Assembly: GCA_021442155.1 (NCBI GenBank)
Contig: CM038232.1
Location: 65,577,555 to 65,641,554 of the forward strand
Length of the DNA: 64,000 nt
Origin: Cymbidium sinense
Lineage: Eukaryota > Streptophyta > Magnoliopsida > Asparagales > Orchidaceae
Direction: 5' to 3'
The translations under genes were made by a program, and so were the position numbers. How positions within the stretch are numbered: the first letter of the stretch is position 1; the number at the start of each line of letters is the position of its first letter. This document shows, in pieces, positions 59,037-64,000 of the stretch. The notes below the pieces were generated by a model. That model saw only the letters and a program-made list of their open reading frames with translations, did no database searches and was not told the origin of the DNA.

Positions 59037-62000
59037 TTACATTTTCCTAACATAGGGGAGACCAGATCTATCTAAATTCACAAAACCCCTTAATAAGGGG
59101 GGAATATTATCATTGAAAAATAATTTAACCGAGGACTATGCACCCAGATTATCTAGAAAATCCGCACAAGAATTCCCTTCTCGATGAATATGAGAGATGT
59201 GATAATCAAGGGAAGTAAGAAGCCTTCTTGTATGATTGAGAGTATAATATACTTCAGCATTACCATGAGCTCCAGATTTTAGTAAATTCAAGAGCAGTAA
59301 AGCATCAGTTTCAAGCCATATTCTTTTAAAACCTTTCTGAATGCATAATAATATCCCATAGTGAAGGCATAGAGTTCAGAAAAAAGAACATAACAAGGTC
59401 TTAAAGGAATAGCAAAAATGACAATCATCTTACCTTTAAAATCTCTTAAGATACCCCCACATCCATAGAAACCATTAGCAACCAAACCATCCGTGTTCAC
59501 CTTAATAGTATGGTTTTGAGGTTTAGTCCAATAAATAGTCTTACAAATATAATCAAATTCAATAGATGGTAGAGAAATCCCAAGATAATGAGCCAATCAT
59601 TTAACATCTTTGGACGGCTGGAGAAGTTTAGCTTTGGAAAGGGAGGAAATTTTATCTTTAGCTTTAGCAATGATGCATTGAAAATTCATGAGAATGTCAT
59701 TATGTTTAGCTTCATTTCTTTCCATCCATATATACCACAATATGGTAACAGCAAGCACACATTTGACATGACCTTTTGGGACATAGGATAGGAAGTTATT
59801 AAATAGATGTATGATAGAAAGGGATCCATCAAAAAGTAAAGTGCTCAACAAACTATCATATCAAACAAACTTTATGGGTCCATTAACAAAAACATGATCC
59901 AAAGTTTCTATGTGGAAACAACATTGACACTTAGAAGGGAGATGAAATACTTTTTCTGGGGAATGGCATCCACAGGAATATATTGTTTAAGAATAACCCA
60001 AGTGAGAACCAAAAAGGAGGTTGGAATAGTGTTACACCATATTTTGGAAAATATTGGAGAGTCTTGATTGTTAGATCTAATAGTCTGCCATACATCCTTA
60101 AAAATAAAGTCTCCAGTAGCCAATTTGTTGAATAGAATTTGATCCATTTTATTAGTTGTAGGGATGATATTCAGAACTTCTTTTATGATAGTATTAGGGA
60201 CATAAGCTCCTAGTTGAACAATATTCCAAGAGTTTTGAGTAATGAAATAACTCACTTTAATCCTTTCGATCGAATGGGTGTTAAGTAGTGCATCTATAGA
60301 ACCCTCACCCAGCCAATTATCTTGCCAAAAAAAAGGATAAACCGGAATTAACACCCTAGGATATAAGCTCTTCAGCCTCCCACTTAATGTTACAAAGTCT
60401 TTTCCAAGGAGAGTCTCCCATTTTGAAGCTGCAAATTAATGAATGTTTACCCTTACAGTATTTAGCAAGCATAAAATTTGACCATAAGCTATAATTACTT
60501 CTAAGGTTCCACCACATTTTATGTGAAAAATATTTGATGGACTCTTGTGAAGTTTTACAAGCCAGGCCACCTTCATTCAAAGGGTCACAACACTTGTCCA
60601 AGCTAGCCCAATGTGTTTTCTTAGATGATGAGTTTGATCCCCAAAAGAATTTATTAAAAATCTGGTTTATCTTATTAATAATAACTGTGGCAAGGACAAT
60701 AGTGGAAAGTAGATAGAAGGGTAAGGAGCAGAGAATACTTTTGATGAGGACTAATCTGGCTCCAAAAGATAGAAGGTGGAATTCCCATGAGGAGATTTTC
60801 TTATAGATTTTTTGAATCACTTCATCAAAAAGGAAAGATCTTTTAGCACCATAATATAAAGACGTACTTATATATTTAATAGAAGAGTCTATTGGGCAAA
60901 GCCTATGATATTCTTGATATTGTTAATCCTGGGAATAGGGATCGAGTTACTAGCAATGAAGCCACTTTTATCAAGATTAATTTCAAGGCCACTCTCCCTC
61001 CCAAAATGAATAAGAAATTTATACAATTTTTTAATGTAATAGGTAGACCCATTGCAGAAGATAATGAAATCATCAACAAAGCAAAGGTGAGAGATAGGAA
61101 AACCATCCCTAGTCTTGTAGCACATGTTGGGAATTTGGAGAAACATAAGTTTAAGGTTACGAGAAAGATATTCCACAGCAATAATGAAAAGGGCCTGGGA
61201 AAGGGGATCCCCCTGCTTGATACCATGCGATGATCCAAAGAAGCCATGGATCTTACCATTAGTAAGTAAGGAAAACCCAAAATTTTCAATATCATTCTTA
61301 ATTAAATTAATGAAGGAGTCAGAGAAGCCAAAAAAAGATAAAATTTTATAGATAAATGACCAACTAATGTTATCATAAGCTTTTGATATGTCTAATTTAA
61401 GGACTAGATTCCCACATCGAACTTTAATGTTTAAATCATGGATAATTTCTTGAGCCAATAATACATTCTCAAAAATAGGACAACCTTTAACAAAGCCAGT
61501 TTGATTAGGAGAAATAATTTTGGGAAGTAGCATACCCAATCTTTTAGCAAGGATCTTGATATGAGCTTATTGAATGTGCAAAGACATATGGGCCTAAATT
61601 GATTTTAGAGAGTTTTGATTTTAGGAATCAGTATAATGGAAGTACTAGAGAAGAATTTGGGGAGGGTGGTCCCTCTAAAAAATCAAGAACCGCTTTAACC
61701 ACATCATCTTTGATAACATTCAAACATTTTTGGAAAAATAGAGGAGTGAATCCATCAGGGCTGGCCACAGAATCTGTATTCATACTCTGAATGGTCGATA
61801 TAATTTCATCTTCAAAAGGTAAAGATGTAAGCATTATGTTGTCATTTTCAGTTATAATTTTGGGGATAATCTCAGGACTAGCCAAATCCTCCTCACTCAC
61901 ATGATTATTAAGCATGTTATTGAAATAAGAAACACCTGAATCAGCAAGTTCATTTTCATCAAAATCCAACTTATAATTTTAATTTTCTTAATGCAATTTA

Positions 62001-63053
62001 AGGCTTTTTTCTTATTGAATAATGCATGAAAATACTTGGTATTCCTATCGCCTTCTGATAGTTTCTTAGCAGAAGCCTTTTGTCTCCAGTAAGTTTCCTC
62101 CATATCTTGATAATTGGATAATTTATCTTTGGCTTGGTTTAATAAAAGATCTTGGAAGGATCCAGAATAACCTCTTCCTCTAATGATATGACCTCTTGTT
62201 CTAATTCTTTTATGTTAGTGAAAATATTTTTGAAACAATTTTTATTCCACCATTTGAGCAATTGTTTAAGCCTTTTTAATTTCAGCCAAAGTCTCTTCAT
62301 CCCCGAAACAGAGTTGTCAGGATAAAGAGGATCTCCCCAATTAATAGTCACCACCTCCTTAAATTTGGTATCCAACAACCACATATTCTGAAAATGAAAA
62401 GGAGTACAGAGAGGAGGGGACACTGTATTAGCCTTAACGAAAATAAGCAAAGGAGAGTGATCGGAAAAGAGTTTATCCACAAATCATTAAACAAGATCCT
62501 ATCAAGTCTTGCCACATTCTGTGATTATTCCATGTGAATTGGGAGCCACTGAAAACCAGATCCCTCAAATGACAATCAAGAGCCATATTATTAAATTCTT
62601 CCATAGATAACGGGTTAGGAGGGTTTCCACCCCTTCGTTCTGCCGAGGAAGCAATAATATTAAAATCTCCACCTACGAACCAGGGAGCAATAATAAAGGT
62701 CAAGAAACTAATCAGATCATTCCATAGGTTCCTTCTACCATACCTATTGCAGGAAGCATAGACAAAGGATCCAAAGCAGGACCAATTGCCAAATGTGATT
62801 TGAGTATTCACAACCTGGTGAAGGTCCTGAATAATATGTAAATCAAAAGGATTTTTCCAAAAGATTCAAATTTTATTACTTGAATTAGCAAAAGAACTAC
62901 TAAAGCCAATCATTCTAGCCATAGTTTGGATGTTAGAAGGAAAAATAAAGGGTTCCAAAATTGCCAGCAAAGAAATGTTATGGTTAAGTTGCTAAGTCTA
63001 TTAACGAAAGGGAGCCTATCCCTCTCGCATTCCAAATCGAGGAAAGAGACCAT
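59037..63053 (-). pseudogene. LINE L1b ORF2 (endonuclease, RT, zf-RVT, RNase H)
   Basis: The same domain order as L1a. The endonuclease is damaged by an extra base right after MVSFL (about 63,038) and by a 40-bp deletion near 62,466 that removes FPNTSVEHLSRT before SDHSPLL. The reverse transcriptase is better preserved than in L1a: a 216-codon open frame at 61,539-60,889 runs from NQTGFVKG through motif A (LKLDISKAYDN), motif B (HGIKQGDPLSQALF), motif C (FVDDFIIFC) and motif D (SGLEINLDKSGF). Next come a 154-codon thumb segment (60,820-60,356), the zf-RVT segment (60,354-59,908) and RNase H (59,596 onward) with KVNTDG, SELYAF and, after a frame change, ETDA and NSCADF, that is, all four acidic catalytic positions. 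Not functional overall. Confidence 0.87.
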
Positions 63054-64000
63054 TACTTAGAGGAGAAGAGCCATCTAGTAATCGCAAAGATAGGGATTTA
63101 GATTTATGTGATTTGTTTTCCTTTTGAGATAATATGAAAATCATTTTTCAAACCAGCCTCACCATCCCATAGAGTCCAATTAATTGTTTATTGCCTAGAT
63201 TCTCAAGGTTACCTATCAATTCTCCCTCTTCCAACTTATTGTTCCTCTCTTAATGCATCTTAGTTTTAGAATTTTGGTCCACATTAGCAGAAGAGTTGGT
63301 GGATGGGTTAGAATGGGGAAGAACACAAACCCCTCGACTTGGGGTGAAAGTTATCTCTAAATATTGCACCTCCTCCAAACCAACCTTCTCATTTAATGGA
63401 TCTTTAGCTATAGGAGATGACATTGCAATACAATTAGCATTATTTAGAGAATCAGAAACAAGAGGAGATCCTAAATCAGAATTGGGAACATTAATATTGC
63501 TATTTTGTATTTGGGACTTGGCTCCAGGCTCCACCATAAGGAAAATGATCCTTCATTAGGTTTGTTCCTATGAGGGATTGATATGCCATATTCAACTTTG
63601 GATCAATTTATGCCTAAGTGTTTGGGGCTCATTTTCATGTTAATGCCTCTCTCCTTTGATGTTTCTTGCACATTGTCCTTAGTACCAAGGGTAGATTTGG
63701 AGACCTAATAATTCTTTTTTAAATGTAGGTGAGCTATAAAACAGTCAACAAAGCTATGACCATGAATTTTGCAATGTGAACAAAATATAGGAAAATTTTT
63801 AAATTTTATTTTTTGCAAATATCCATATTTTTCTGATCGTATCCAAATTTTCTTAGGATATTTTTTGGTAATATCCACTTCCATAAGAACACGAAAATGT
63901 AAGGTCTAGAGCGCAGAGCTTGATCCAATTGGAGAGGATGACCGAATAGGCCAGCCACCGCATAAAGGAATTCGTGGTTAAAGTAATGCACATGAAGATT
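63053..64000 (-). pseudogene. LINE L1b ORF1, C-terminal part
   Basis: Matches L1a ORF1 from the NPEFLYAVVGLFGHPLQLD region to its stop, including the CCHC knuckle near 63,750 and the Asn/Ser-rich tail (95-codon open piece 63,537-63,250). It is more broken than L1a, with several small deletions near 63,065-63,240 and 63,610-63,660 and a frame change after LDQA. The TAATG overlap with ORF2 is conserved at 63,051-63,055. Confidence 0.8.

Larger units (their letters stand above)
55240..64000. repeat. Segmental duplication, copy 3 (partial)
   Basis: Collinear with 38,105 to about 46,914, including the junction with the LINE at the same position. It starts abruptly at the gap and runs off the window. 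It is closer to copy 2 than to copy 1. 55,240-57,785 is the LTR-derived part (end of unit b and start of unit c), with no genes. Confidence 0.88.
57786..64000 (-). mobile_element. L1-type LINE, copy 2 (L1b), truncated by window end
   Basis: The same element at the same junction (ATTCATGTGAATGTTTACAA) as L1a, so it was copied by duplication rather than by a new insertion. It holds the 3' region (57,786-59,036), all of ORF2 (63,053-59,037) and the C-terminal two thirds of ORF1. Some lesions are shared with L1a, for example the frame change in RNase H after LKEYGLK and the missing Gln/Ser codon (stop) in the last domain. Confidence 0.88.

Overview
This window is repeat-dominated, AT-rich nuclear DNA from a flowering plant. 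The evidence is plant-type gene families (a CCT-domain regulator, a family GH28 polygalacturonase, an amino acid permease), two plant L1-type LINEs with a DUF4283-like ORF1 and a terminal RNase H, and a primer binding site matching plant tRNA-Arg(ACG) as in Tat/Ogre-type Ty3/gypsy elements. Monocot versus eudicot cannot be settled from this sequence. I see no intact protein-coding gene, no rRNA or tRNA gene and no CRISPR array. Everything recognisable is a transposon, a repeat or a broken gene piece. Repeat boundaries were found by eye and are approximate unless tied to a motif.

Layout. 1-10,055 is a block of three head-to-tail LTR-derived units ending at an (AT)n tract. The same block recurs at 34,830-52,385, where a 7 kb LINE interrupts it, and partly again at 55,240-64,000 with the same LINE at the same site. 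10,056-13,200 holds a dispersed repeat piece, a reversed LTR fragment and a MITE-like element. 13,213-20,462 is an island of low-copy gene remnants: a CCT-domain pseudogene (minus), three exons of a polygalacturonase (plus) with an inverted pair of tRNA-like SINEs in an intron, one exon of an amino acid permease (minus), and the first exons of an unrecognised gene (minus). At about 20,489 a very large LTR begins, running to about 29,349. It is followed by a tRNA-Arg primer binding site, a non-coding leader packed with about twenty short stem-loops, and a partial second LTR from 32,066 that merges into the second duplicated block. 53,557-55,139 is a second copy of the CCT pseudogene, cut by a 100-N assembly gap.

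How it fits together. The duplication 1-15,000 versus 34,830-55,139 carries both the LTR array and the CCT gene, so it appears to be one old segmental duplication with later private insertions and small deletions. The LINE is in copies 2 and 3 but not copy 1, and the two LINEs share some lesions and differ in others, so it inserted before copies 2 and 3 separated. The most unusual item is the leader at 29,520-31,535: the stems of successive hairpins change in sequence while their two arms stay complementary, as expected of selected RNA structure in a non-autonomous retroelement resembling the LARD class.
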